From Mycobacterium florentinum (GTDB taxonomy: Bacteria > Actinomycetota > Actinomycetes > Mycobacteriales > Mycobacteriaceae): a DNA stretch of 64,000 nt. Positions 9,174 to 16,745 of the stretch are shown in pieces. The position numbers and the translations under genes were made by a program. The first letter of the stretch is position 1, and each line of letters opens with the position of its first letter. The stretch spans positions 2,790,001 to 2,854,000 of the forward strand of contig NZ_AP022576.1 of assembly GCF_010730355.1 (NCBI RefSeq), in the 5' to 3' direction. The notes beneath the pieces were generated by a model. The model ran no database searches. It saw nothing but the letters and a program-made list of their open reading frames with translations, and had not been told where the DNA came from.

Positions 9174-9766
9174 CCCTGCGGCCGGCCCTTCTCGTAGGCC
9201 GTCGTCAACCAGAACACCGCGCGCTCCAGGCCGGGCACGATCTCCGAGACGTCGATTTCTCCCTGCGTGTACCGGCCCAGGAAGCCGAATACCACGCCGG
9301 TGAGGATCAGTTCGAGATCGCTGGCGAAACTCTGATCGACTTGCGCCAGAACAGCTTTGGCGACGGGGACCACCGCGTCGACGCCGCGCTCGATGAGTCG
9401 CTCCCCGCCGGGCCCCGACCTGGCGCGAAAGTAGGATTTCAGCATCTGTGGGTGTTGCTCCCACGGCTCGAAAATGGTCCGCAGCATGTGCATCAGACCC
9501 GCGTACAGGGATTCACCGGAAGCAGCGATCGCCTCCGGCTCCAGCAGCTTCGCATAGCGGTTGGTGTCCATCCACCATTCGAGCGCGGCGACGATGAGTT
9601 CATCCCGGGTGCCGAAACGCTTGTAAATCGTCGCGAGCGACACCCGTGCCCGCCGCGCGACTTCGCGAAGCGCGACGGCGTCATAGCCCTCGGTGTCGAG
9701 TAACTCGACCACGATTCCGATGATCGGGTCGACCGTCTCGCCGGAGTCGACAGTTCCCGCGGACAT
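9170..9766 (-). CDS. TetR-family regulator of the adjacent SDR operon
   Basis: 198 residues with an N-terminal helix-turn-helix (ELLDTEGYDAVALREVARRA and SLATIYKRF) and an all-helical C-terminal domain. I chose ATG at 9766 rather than the in-frame ATG at 9802, because the latter lies inside a GTAAC/GTTAC palindrome that is more likely an operator. The gene is divergent from two SDR genes, and two copies of the same palindrome lie in the gap, which points to repression of both directions. Confidence 0.85.
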   Translation of the reverse strand: MSAGTVDSGETVDPIIGIVVELLDTEGYDAVALREVARRARVSLATIYKRFGTRDELIVAALEWWMDTNRYAKLLEPEAIAASGESLYAGLMHMLRTIFEPWEQHPQMLKSYFRARSGPGGERLIERGVDAVVPVAKAVLAQVDQSFASDLELILTGVVFGFLGRYTQGEIDVSEIVPGLERAVFWLTTAYEKGRPQG

Positions 9767-9794
9767 CGCCCGGGAACCCCTGTTGCCTGCCACG

Positions 9795-9807
9795 GTAACC
9801 ATGTTAC
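9795..9807. promoter_or_regulatory. operator-like palindrome 1 (GTAAC-N3-GTTAC)
   Basis: GTAAC CAT GTTAC, arms perfect. A second copy with the same arms and spacing lies 25 bp away, centre to centre, in the same TetR/SDR gap. On the minus strand the site contains a -10-like TAACAT for the TetR gene. Confidence 0.6.
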
Positions 9808-9819
9808 TCTGGCTGTCCA

Positions 9820-9832
9820 GTAACCGGGTTAC
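9820..9832. promoter_or_regulatory. operator-like palindrome 2 (GTAAC-N3-GTTAC)
   Basis: GTAAC CGG GTTAC, same arms as the site at 9795-9807. It lies 43 bp before the GTG of the first SDR gene. Two identical half-site pairs in one divergent gap are typical of TetR dimers binding in tandem. Confidence 0.6.
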
Positions 9833-9875
9833 CGGCGATCTAACAGCACTGACGCCGTAATCAAAGTGAGGAAAT

Positions 9876-10706
9876 GTGGGCAAGCTGGACGGCCAAGTCG
9901 CCTTTATCTCCGGAGTCGCCCGCGGCCAGGGACGCAGTCATGCGATCCGGCTGGCCCGCGATGGCGCCGACATCATCGGCATCGACATCTGCGCGGACAT
10001 CCCGGCGAACCATTACCCGATGGCATCGCGCAAAGAACTCGACGAAACGATCGCGCTGGTCGAACAGGTCGGCGGCAAGATGGTCGGCACCGTCGCGGAC
10101 GTGCGCGACTTCTATCAGGTCAAGTCCGCAATGGATGCCGGTGTCGCGCATTTCGGCCGCCTGGACATCGTGTTGGCCAACGCCGGAATCGCGCCGGTGG
10201 CCTTCCGCGAGTTGAGCATCGAAGAAGAACTCGCTCAGTGGCGCGCGGCCGTCGGGGTCAATCTCGACGGCTCCTACCACGTCGCGTGGGCCGCGATCCC
10301 CCATCTGCTGTCCGGCAATCGGGGCGGATCGATCGTGTTCACCAGTTCGACCGCCGGACTGAAGGGATTCGGTGGCGTGCACGGTGGCGGCCTCGGCTAT
10401 GCGGCATCCAAGCACGGCATCGTCGGGCTGATGCGCACCCTCGCCAATGCGCTTGCGCCGGCTAACATTCGGGTCAACACCGTGCATCCCACCGCGGTCA
10501 GCACCATGATGGCGATCAATCCGGCGATGACGGAATTCCTCGAAAACTATCCCGGGGGCGGACCACATCTGCAGAACCCGCTGCCGGTCGAGATGCTCGA
10601 GCCCGAAGACATCAGTGCCGCCATCGCTTTCCTGGTCTCCGACGAGGCCAAGTACGTGACGGGTGTGACGTTTCCCGTCGACGCCGGCTTCTGCAACAAA
10701 CTGTGA
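9876..10706 (+). CDS. mycofactocin-type SDR oxidoreductase
   Basis: A 276-residue short-chain dehydrogenase. The Rossmann motif is SGVARGQGRSHAIRLA, whose RGQGRSHA form is characteristic of the SDR subfamily associated with the redox cofactor mycofactocin in mycobacteria. The catalytic Ser (FTSSTAG) and YAASK are present, as is the C-terminal VTGVTFPVDAG motif. GTG at 9876 has GTGAGGA just upstream. The stop overlaps the GTG of the next SDR by four bases (GTGA), so the two are translationally coupled. Expected to oxidise an alcohol or reduce a ketone with tightly held NAD; substrate unknown. Confidence 0.85.
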   Translation: MGKLDGQVAFISGVARGQGRSHAIRLARDGADIIGIDICADIPANHYPMASRKELDETIALVEQVGGKMVGTVADVRDFYQVKSAMDAGVAHFGRLDIVLANAGIAPVAFRELSIEEELAQWRAAVGVNLDGSYHVAWAAIPHLLSGNRGGSIVFTSSTAGLKGFGGVHGGGLGYAASKHGIVGLMRTLANALAPANIRVNTVHPTAVSTMMAINPAMTEFLENYPGGGPHLQNPLPVEMLEPEDISAAIAFLVSDEAKYVTGVTFPVDAGFCNKL

Positions 10707-11521
10707 ACAGCGACAGCGGGTCGACGGGGCGTGCGGCGGGCAAGCGCGTCCTGATCACCGGGGCCGCACGGGGATTGGGCCGCAGTCATGCCGTGCGCCT
10801 GGCCGAGGAAGGCGCCGACCTCGTCCTGGTGGATATCTGCGCACCCCTAGGGGGGCTGGACTATCCATTGGCGACCGAAGAAGACCTGGCGGAGACCGCG
10901 CGACTGGTCCGTGAACGCGGCCGGACGGCTCTCACCTATGTGACCGACGTCCGTGACGACGACGCGCTGAAATCGGTTGCGGACGAGGCGGTCTCCCAGC
11001 TGGGCGGGCTCGACGCGGCGGTCGCCAACGCCGGAGTCCTGACCACCGGCACCTGGGACACCACGACGGCCGAGCAGTGGCGCCTGGTGACGGATGTCAA
11101 TCTGATCGGCGTGTGGAACACCTGCGCCGCTGCGATTCCGCATCTGGTCGAGCGCGGCGGCAGCCTGGTCAACATCAGTTCGTCGGCGGGTATCAAGGGC
11201 ACCCCGCTGCATCTGCCGTATACAGCCGCCAAGCACGGCATTGTGGGCATGAGCTTGGCGCTCGCCAACGAGCTTGCCGCGCAGAATATTCGAGTCAACA
11301 CGGTGCATCCGACCGGTGTGGCGACCGGAATGGCACCGGCATCCCTGCACCAACACATCGAGGCGCGACCCGATCTGGTGCCCATCTTCCTCAACGCACT
11401 GCCGGCGCCGCTCATCGAAGCATCCGACGTCAGCAACGCCGTGCTCTTCCTGGTATCGGATGAATCGCGATATGTCACCGGACTCGAATTCAAAGTCGAT
11501 GCCGGCGTGACGATTCGGTAG
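10703..11521 (+). CDS. second mycofactocin-type SDR oxidoreductase
   Basis: 272 residues, clearly related to the preceding gene: TGAARGLGRSHAVRLA, NISSSAG, YTAAK and VTGLEFKVDAG. It shares the long insert after the first acidic strand (DICAPLGGLDYPLATEEDL) seen in mycofactocin-dependent SDRs. It starts four bases inside its upstream neighbour and is followed after eight bases by the CMD-fold gene, so the three form a compact operon behind the TetR-controlled gap. Two non-identical SDRs suggest successive oxidations or a stereochemical pair. Confidence 0.85.
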   Translation: MNSDSGSTGRAAGKRVLITGAARGLGRSHAVRLAEEGADLVLVDICAPLGGLDYPLATEEDLAETARLVRERGRTALTYVTDVRDDDALKSVADEAVSQLGGLDAAVANAGVLTTGTWDTTTAEQWRLVTDVNLIGVWNTCAAAIPHLVERGGSLVNISSSAGIKGTPLHLPYTAAKHGIVGMSLALANELAAQNIRVNTVHPTGVATGMAPASLHQHIEARPDLVPIFLNALPAPLIEASDVSNAVLFLVSDESRYVTGLEFKVDAGVTIR

Positions 11522-11529
11522 GAGTCGCG

Positions 11530-12324
11530 ATGGAAACCACACGTCGAGAGCGGGGCCTGCGCCAGTATGCCGAGGTGATGACGGTCGAGCCGCCCGAGGG
11601 CGCCAACGACGCGTTTGCGAGCGGACTGATCGACTTTGTCTTCGCCGAGGTCTGGTCGCGGCCCACACTCAGCCGTCGGGACCGTAGGTTCGTCACCCTG
11701 GCCTGTGTGGCCGCCGCCGACGCCATCGCGCCGCTCGAGCAACACGTCTACGCGGCGCTGCGCAGCGGTGACATCACGATCACCGAGATGCGGGAGACCG
11801 TACTGCATTTCGCCGTCTACGCGGGCTGGCCCAAGGCGTCGAGATTCAACATCGTGGTGGACCAACAGTGGTTCGCCCTGATGGCCGAGCGCGGCCAGCA
11901 ACCACCGCCCGCCGAGGAATTGCTGCCCTTGGTCACCGAAAGCGATCCGGAGCAACGGCTGCTGGGTGGCGAAAGCTCGTTCAGGGACATCAACTGCATA
12001 CCGTTCGCGCCACCGCGGGACAATCCGTACACGGGCGCAGGCATCCTGAACTTCGTCTTCGGCGAGATGTGGCTTCGGCCCGGGCTTGGCATGAAGGAAC
12101 GGCGCCTGATCACCGTCGCCTGCGTCGCATTCCAGGACGCCGAGATCCCGATCATGTCCCACGTCTATGCGGCGCTCAAGAGCGGGGACGTTTCGTTCGA
12201 GGAAATGGACGAACTGGCACTGCAATTCGCGGCATATTACGGCTGCGCGAAGGCCGACTACCTGCACCAAGTGATCGGGGAGCAGACGCAACGGGTGTTG
12301 GCCGAAAGCGAAGCATCAGGATGA
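11530..12324 (+). CDS. carboxymuconolactone decarboxylase-fold protein, two tandem domains
   Basis: 264 residues with an internal duplication. The first copy (about 25-115) has FAEVWSRPTLSRRDRRFVTLACVAA then HVYAALRSGDITITEM. The second (about 165-255) has FGEMWLRPGLGMKERRLITVACVAF then HVYAALKSGDVSFEEM. This is the CMD fold, but neither copy has the CxxC pair of the AhpD-type peroxidases, so a lyase or hydrolase-like role is more likely than a peroxidase one. It is the third gene of the SDR operon and overlaps the start of an aldehyde dehydrogenase remnant (ATGA). Confidence 0.8.
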   Translation: METTRRERGLRQYAEVMTVEPPEGANDAFASGLIDFVFAEVWSRPTLSRRDRRFVTLACVAAADAIAPLEQHVYAALRSGDITITEMRETVLHFAVYAGWPKASRFNIVVDQQWFALMAERGQQPPPAEELLPLVTESDPEQRLLGGESSFRDINCIPFAPPRDNPYTGAGILNFVFGEMWLRPGLGMKERRLITVACVAFQDAEIPIMSHVYAALKSGDVSFEEMDELALQFAAYYGCAKADYLHQVIGEQTQRVLAESEASG

Positions 12325-12404
12325 CGACGACCGACCCGGTGCACGCGGGCGCGCTGCTCATCGGCGGCGAACGCCTCACCGCGGCATCGGGTGGCAAGCG
12401 CTGA
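12321..12404 (+). pseudogene. aldehyde dehydrogenase N-terminal remnant
   Basis: A 27-residue frame starting with an ATG that overlaps the stop of the CMD gene (ATGA), as a genuine operon gene would. The peptide MTTTDPVHAGALLIGGERLT is like the N-terminus of NAD-dependent aldehyde dehydrogenases (LIGGE followed by a small-residue turn). It ends at TGA directly after ASGGKR, and no later ALDH motif (Glu or Cys active-site regions) is found downstream before the molybdopterin gene. I read this as the left end of a deletion that removed the rest of the fourth operon gene. Confidence 0.65.
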
Positions 12405-12428
12405 GCACGATGGGCGTATGGGAAATGC

Positions 12429-12450
12429 CATTATCAAAAAGGTGATAGTG
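12429..12450. promoter_or_regulatory. inverted repeat upstream of molybdopterin oxidoreductase
   Basis: CATTATCA and TGATAGTG, separated by six bases, pair at seven of eight positions. It lies 33 bp before the ATG at 12483. A -10-like TACGTT (12469-12474) lies eight bases before that ATG, so the transcript may be nearly leaderless and the repeat would sit at about -35 to -55. A regulator cannot be named. Confidence 0.35.
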
Positions 12451-12482
12451 CTTCTCTACAGGCGAGAGTACGTTATCGATGT

Positions 12483-14468
12483 ATGAAAACCGTGCGCAGT
12501 TTCTGCCGCATATGCACGTCTGTGTGCGGCATTCTCGTCGACGTCGAAGGCGATGAGGTCCTCCGCGTTCGCGGCGACCAGGACCACCCGTTTTCCCACG
12601 GTTACTGCTGCCCGAAGGGCCGGGCACTGCCCCAGCTGCATCACCATCCGGACCGGCTCGAACGGCCGCGGATCCGGGTGGACGGCCGGCTGCAGGACAC
12701 CACCTGGGACACCTGCCTCGACGACCTGGGCACCCGGCTGAAGGACATCATCGACCGCCACGGTCCGGAATCGGTCGGCTTCTACTTCAGCACCATGGAG
12801 AGCGCCGGCTTCCGAATGGCCGAAGCCCTACACGCCGCGATCGGCACACCGGCGAAATTCAGCCCGCTGACCATTGACGGCACCGCCAAGCCTCTGGTCT
12901 CCGATTTGGTAGGCGGATTCATGGGCCTGTCCGGCCGAACCGATTTGGACAGTTGCGATTTTCTGCTGCTCGTCGGCGTCAACCCGGTGGTCTCGCATGG
13001 CCATGCGATCTCGATGCCCAACCCGACCGGCACGGTGCGCGACATCGCCAGGCGCGGGCAGGTGTGGGTGATCGACCCGCGGCGCACCGAGACCGCGCGA
13101 CTGGCCACCGGCCATCTGGCGGCGCGCCCCAGCACCGACCACGCGGTGCTGGCCTACCTGGTGCGCGAAATTCTGCGCGACGGCATGAAAACCGATGTGC
13201 CGGTTCAGGGTATCGACGAGCTGGCCGCCGCGGTCGAGCCGTTCACGCTCGAACACGCCGCGGCGCTCGCCGACGTCCCGGCGACGGAGCTGACGCGGCT
13301 GTGCGCGGCGGTGCGCGCCGCCAAATGCGTCGCGGTCGAAACCGGCACCGGCGTGACGATGACCGCCGAGCGGGCCAATGTCACCCAGTGGCTGGCCTGG
13401 GTCCTGATGATTCTCACCGGTGCGATGAACCGCCCCGGCGGCACCTGGTTCCATCCCGGATTCGCTTACCAGCTCGAAACTTTCGGCGAGTTCCTACCGA
13501 TCACTCCGATCGAGGGATCGTTCGGCCCCGGCCCACGCAGTCGCCCGGAGGCCCAGGCGTTCATCAACGAATGGCCGTGCGCGGTGCTGCCCGACGAGAT
13601 CGCGGCCGGACACATCCGGGCCCTGATCAACGTGGGTGGCAGCCTGGTGACCTCGTTTCCCGAGACCGGCAAGTTGATCCCCGCGCTGCAAAACCTCGAG
13701 GTCTTCGCCACCACCGAGATCATCAACAACGAGACCACCGAGTTGGCGACCCACGTACTGCCGACCAAGGATCCGCTGGAACGCCCGGACATCACCATTC
13801 ACGACATCCTGAGCTCGCAGGTGTCGGTGCAGTACAGTTCCGCGGTCGTCGATCCGGTCGGCGACCGGCGATCGATGTGGTGGGTCTTCGCCGAAATCGG
13901 CAAGCGGCTCGGCTACGACCTGAGCAGTCTCGGAGACCCGGACAGCAGCACCGACGACGACGTGCTCTCCGTCCTGTTGGCCGGGGCCCGGACCAAGTAC
14001 GACGAAGTGGCTGCCACGGGTTGGGCCGAGGTGCCCCGTGAGCTGCCGGCGGCGTGGGTCGACGACCACATCGGTCGCATGGGCGGCTGGCGGCTGGCCC
14101 CGCCGCTGCTCGTCAATCAGCTCGCCGGTCTCGAGCCACCACCGCCGTTGGTGATGGTGCCGCGCCGTCAGCGCCGAAAGCTCAACGGGCAGCTCGACTT
14201 TCTCGGCGAGGGGCCGGAGATCTTGATCAATCCCGAGGACGGCGCGGCCGCGGGCGTCGTCAGCGGCGGGCGCGTGACGGTGCGCAGCGCCAGCGGAGAG
14301 CTCACCGGTATCGCGAAGGTCGACGACGCAATGCGGCGCGGGGCGGTGTCGATTCCGCACGGCCACCACGAGGCCAACGTCAATCGTCTGACCAACAAGG
14401 ACGACATCGACGTGGTCACCGGCATGGTCCGCTACTCGGGCATCGCTGTCAGCCTGCATCCGGCCTGA
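12483..14468 (+). CDS. molybdopterin-dependent oxidoreductase with [4Fe-4S] cluster
   Basis: 661 residues of the DMSO-reductase/formate-dehydrogenase superfamily. The N-terminus has the iron-sulfur ligands C8, C11, C15 and C42 or C43 (SFCRICTSVCGI and CCPKG). Domains binding the molybdopterin guanine dinucleotide follow (LLLVGVNPVVSH, VIDPRRTETA, MNRPGG), with a C-terminal Molydop-binding beta-barrel (GQLDFLGEGPEILINP to NRLTNKDDID). No Tat signal, so it should be cytoplasmic. No small electron-transfer subunit is adjacent. It lies downstream of the SDR/ALDH-remnant operon but has its own promoter region. Substrate unknown. Confidence 0.88.
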   Translation: MKTVRSFCRICTSVCGILVDVEGDEVLRVRGDQDHPFSHGYCCPKGRALPQLHHHPDRLERPRIRVDGRLQDTTWDTCLDDLGTRLKDIIDRHGPESVGFYFSTMESAGFRMAEALHAAIGTPAKFSPLTIDGTAKPLVSDLVGGFMGLSGRTDLDSCDFLLLVGVNPVVSHGHAISMPNPTGTVRDIARRGQVWVIDPRRTETARLATGHLAARPSTDHAVLAYLVREILRDGMKTDVPVQGIDELAAAVEPFTLEHAAALADVPATELTRLCAAVRAAKCVAVETGTGVTMTAERANVTQWLAWVLMILTGAMNRPGGTWFHPGFAYQLETFGEFLPITPIEGSFGPGPRSRPEAQAFINEWPCAVLPDEIAAGHIRALINVGGSLVTSFPETGKLIPALQNLEVFATTEIINNETTELATHVLPTKDPLERPDITIHDILSSQVSVQYSSAVVDPVGDRRSMWWVFAEIGKRLGYDLSSLGDPDSSTDDDVLSVLLAGARTKYDEVAATGWAEVPRELPAAWVDDHIGRMGGWRLAPPLLVNQLAGLEPPPPLVMVPRRQRRKLNGQLDFLGEGPEILINPEDGAAAGVVSGGRVTVRSASGELTGIAKVDDAMRRGAVSIPHGHHEANVNRLTNKDDIDVVTGMVRYSGIAVSLHPA

Positions 14469-14474
14469 CCGGAA

Positions 14475-15338
14475 TCAACCGGCCGCCAGGATGGCCAGAT
14501 AGCGTTGCTGGATTCCGGGCTCCGCCGCTTGCCGGTACTCCAGCAGCTGCGCGCAGCGCAATGCCAGATCGAATGATCGATAGCAGTGGTGCGCGATCAG
14601 GGCCAGGTGCTTGAGCTGCTCATTGCTCATCAAGTTCGGGCGGGTGAAGTCGCGCACGTAGACCAGGTCGGCCTCCAGGACCTGGTTGGTGGGCTGGCGC
14701 GGATCCACGAACGGCGAAATCGGCCAGAGCTTGATCTCGGGGAAACAGTGTGGGAGGAATCCCTGGCTGCGCAGCTCGGAATCGATGTCTCCCAGCGTTG
14801 GCTGATCCTTGTACAGCGTCACGAAGGAAACCTCGGTCTGGATCGCGACCGCTTCGGCGAGTCTCGCCGTCCCGCCCCGAAACACCGCGAGTTCGCCGCC
14901 CTGAACGTCGATCTTCAGAAGGTCGACGTGGTGAATCTCGGCAATGTCATCGAGCCTGCGGGATTGCACGGGTACGCGTTCGACCAGCTGCCCCGGAAGC
15001 TTGATGTACTCAAAAATGTCCAGCGCCGCCGGGTCCAGTTCGAACAGGCTCGTGAACCCGGATCCGCGATACACGTTGAGCGTGTGCGCGCCGCCATCGC
15101 CCACCACATACGGCAGATAACGCTCGTGTGGGCCTTGGCTTTCCTGCAGCTTCTGCAGCGCCTCGAGCTGGGGCTCGAACCCCGTCACACGACAAAGGCC
15201 CGCGGAAAGCATTGACGTGTAAGGCGGCTCGGTATCAATCGGATTCGCACCAACGTCTATTACGTCGGTAAGGCGTTGCGGGGCGAGGAGATTCCACAAC
15301 GCTGAGTTCTTGTTATCGCCATCTGGAAGGTCCCCCAT
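14475..15338 (-). CDS. FkbM-family SAM-dependent methyltransferase
   Basis: 287 residues. The SAM-binding region is DVIDVGANPIDTEPPY followed by the acidic FEPQ, and the FkbM pattern continues with DLLKIDVQGGELAVFRGG. Such enzymes O-methylate sugars or polyketide hydroxyls. The frame extends to a TTG at 15395, but I place the start at ATG 15338: on the minus strand a -10-like TACGGT ends six bases before it, the leaderless arrangement seen at several genes here. It converges with the molybdopterin gene (six bases apart). No sugar-biosynthesis gene is adjacent, so the acceptor is unknown. Confidence 0.8.
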   Translation of the reverse strand: MGDLPDGDNKNSALWNLLAPQRLTDVIDVGANPIDTEPPYTSMLSAGLCRVTGFEPQLEALQKLQESQGPHERYLPYVVGDGGAHTLNVYRGSGFTSLFELDPAALDIFEYIKLPGQLVERVPVQSRRLDDIAEIHHVDLLKIDVQGGELAVFRGGTARLAEAVAIQTEVSFVTLYKDQPTLGDIDSELRSQGFLPHCFPEIKLWPISPFVDPRQPTNQVLEADLVYVRDFTRPNLMSNEQLKHLALIAHHCYRSFDLALRCAQLLEYRQAAEPGIQQRYLAILAAG

Positions 15339-15494
15339 GACCACACCGTATTCGACATTTGCCGACTCGGAGAAGAAGCTCTCAACCAGACGCAAAGACG
15401 ATACCTATGGAACTCCAATACCGATGGGCCGCGGAGTAATTGCCAGCAATGCCGGCGCTGTGGACGCCGGCAGTCATCGGCGGCGTCCACAGCG

Positions 15495-15629
15495 TCAGCG
15501 CTCAGCTCCCTGCCGGTCGAACGTCAGCACAGAACGACCCGAGCCAATACCTGTTGCGGCAATAGCCATTCCCCCACATAACGCTGTAGCCCCCAGCAAT
15601 CGACGGAGCTTGACGGTGCGTAACGCCAT
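15495..15629 (-). CDS. possible short exported peptide
   Basis: A 44-codon frame, upstream of the FkbM gene on the same strand. ATG at 15629 has AAGGGG six bases before it. The peptide has basic residues (RTVKLRR), then a small-residue hydrophobic stretch (LLGATALCGGMAIAATGIG) and a short polar tail, the layout of a signal peptide or single-span membrane peptide. I recognise no family. It could be a real small protein, a leader peptide, or the decayed start of a longer exported protein. Confidence 0.35.
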   Translation of the reverse strand: MALRTVKLRRLLGATALCGGMAIAATGIGSGRSVLTFDRQGAER

Positions 15630-15864
15630 CGTTTCCCCTTCGTCGGCATGACAATCTCGACGCTACGCACGGGAGGCTAAGCGCACCTTTCGGCTAGCTA
15701 TGTATCGATTATGTTGCGACTGAGCTGCAACGATGTCGCCTAGCGTTTACAGTTGAAAAACTCTCGGCGCGGGAAAGCGCGCTATCAATAACCCTCATGT
15801 AATTTAAATTCAAGTCGCCCAGCGTTGAACGATTCCCCCTTGCTCCTCAAGATGGAGGACGCCA
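15630..15864. other. AT-richer intergenic region before the Cys-rich mini-protein
   Basis: 235 bp without a convincing gene. It is visibly more AT-rich than its surroundings and contains a short GC hairpin (GCGC GGGAAA GCGC at 15767-15780) and an AATTTAAATT palindrome near 15802. It probably holds the promoters of the leftward short peptide and the rightward Cys-rich protein. Confidence 0.4.
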
Positions 15865-16035
15865 ATGTACAAACGTGAAACCGACAAATGCCGTAAGTGC
15901 CAGGGGCTGGCGGATGCCCTGGTCTGGTACCAGTTTTCCTCGCGGGGAGAGACGGTCGGAAGGATCATCCACCGAATCCGGTGCCGCAGTGGCTGCTCAG
16001 GTTTGGTGGTGGACGGACCGGGAGCGCGCTGCTAG
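15865..16035 (+). CDS. 56-residue Cys-rich, zinc-ribbon-like protein
   Basis: ATG at 15865 is preceded by GGAGG at 15854-15858, a strong ribosome site at good spacing. The 56-residue product has a CxxC pair (C9, C12) near the N-terminus and a CxxxC pair (C40, C44) near the C-terminus. Between them are two predicted strands (DALVWYQFSS and VGRIIHRIRC), plus a final Cys at 56. Two Cys pairs flanking a hairpin are the layout of a treble-clef or zinc-ribbon fold, so metal binding is likely. I do not recognise a named family. It sits just before a TetR gene on the same strand but 47 bp away, with a TetR operator in between. Confidence 0.6.
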   Translation: MYKRETDKCRKCQGLADALVWYQFSSRGETVGRIIHRIRCRSGCSGLVVDGPGARC

Positions 16036-16053
16036 CCCCAACCCGTCCGTGAA

Positions 16054-16071
16054 TAGGTGACCGGTCGGCTA
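16054..16071. promoter_or_regulatory. TetR operator 1 (TAG-N2-GACYGGTC-N2-CTA)
   Basis: TAGGTGACCGGTCGGCTA. The same pattern recurs at 16718-16735. Its last two bases (TA) are the first two of a -10 hexamer TAATAT (16070-16075), which ends seven bases before the ATG at 16083, so the TetR mRNA would be leaderless and self-repressed. Confidence 0.7.
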
Positions 16072-16082
16072 ATATCGATTGC

Positions 16083-16673
16083 ATGCCACGGCCGCCAAAC
16101 CCCGACGTGCGCCGGCGCCTGCTCGCGGCGGGACTCGAGCTCATACACGCGCGCGGCTTTGCCGCCAGCGGCGTCAAGGACATCACCGACGCGGCCGGGG
16201 TGCCGAAAGGTTCGTTCTACGCGTACTTTTCGAGCAAAGAAGCGTTCGCCGCGGCGATCCTCGAGCACTACTGGTCCGACATCGAAGCACGGCTGCTGCC
16301 CATCCTTGACGCGGACGAGCTGGCACAGCGACGAATCACGCGCTTCTTCCATGCGCTCGCCGACGAACACGAGTCGAGCGAGTTCCTGCTCGGCTGCCTG
16401 GTCGGCAACCTGTCGCTAGAGCTGGCCGGCTCCAGCGAACCGGTGCGCGCCGAACTCGTCCGCATTCTTCAGCGCTGGGACACCGCGTTGACCGCATGCG
16501 TGCGCTCCGGCCAGAACGGCTCCGGCGACATCCGCGAGGACGTCGATCCCGCCGAACTGGCCTCCCTGCTGATCGAGTCGTGGGAGGGCGCGGCCCTTCG
16601 CGGGAAGGTGACCCGCAGCCGCGACCCCTACGAACGGTTCGAGACGATCACCGTGCCGGCACTTCTGGGCTGA
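16083..16673 (+). CDS. TetR-family regulator, likely electrophile or redox sensor (NemR-like position)
   Basis: 196 residues. The N-terminal DNA-binding domain is clear (AGLELIHARGFAASGVKDIT, then GVPKGSFYAYFSSKEAF), and the C-terminal domain is of the type with LLGCLVGNLSLELA followed by a SLLIESWEGAALR helix. It carries Cys in LLGCL and at ACVRSG, possible redox sensors. Matching 18-bp operators precede this gene and the next, and it heads an apparent regulon with a cysteine hydrolase and an aldo-keto reductase. Function as their repressor is inferred from this DNA geometry. Confidence 0.85.
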   Translation: MPRPPNPDVRRRLLAAGLELIHARGFAASGVKDITDAAGVPKGSFYAYFSSKEAFAAAILEHYWSDIEARLLPILDADELAQRRITRFFHALADEHESSEFLLGCLVGNLSLELAGSSEPVRAELVRILQRWDTALTACVRSGQNGSGDIREDVDPAELASLLIESWEGAALRGKVTRSRDPYERFETITVPALLG

Positions 16674-16717
16674 TTTTCGTGACGATCGGAACACGGGCGC
16701 CTGCACCTCTTGATTTA

Positions 16718-16735
16718 TAGACGACTGGTCATCTA
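16718..16735. promoter_or_regulatory. TetR operator 2 (TAG-N2-GACYGGTC-N2-CTA)
   Basis: TAGACGACTGGTCATCTA. As at 16054-16071, the terminal TA overlaps the start of a -10 hexamer (TATTCT, 16734-16739), and the ATG at 16746 follows six bases later. The two sites share the outer TAG/CTA and the inner GACYGGTC. Confidence 0.7.
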
Positions 16736-16745
16736 TTCTAGGACG

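Noticed and set aside
15310-15651. 113-codon plus-strand frame across the FkbM/short-peptide gap
   Set aside because: No ribosome site or family; low-complexity composition.
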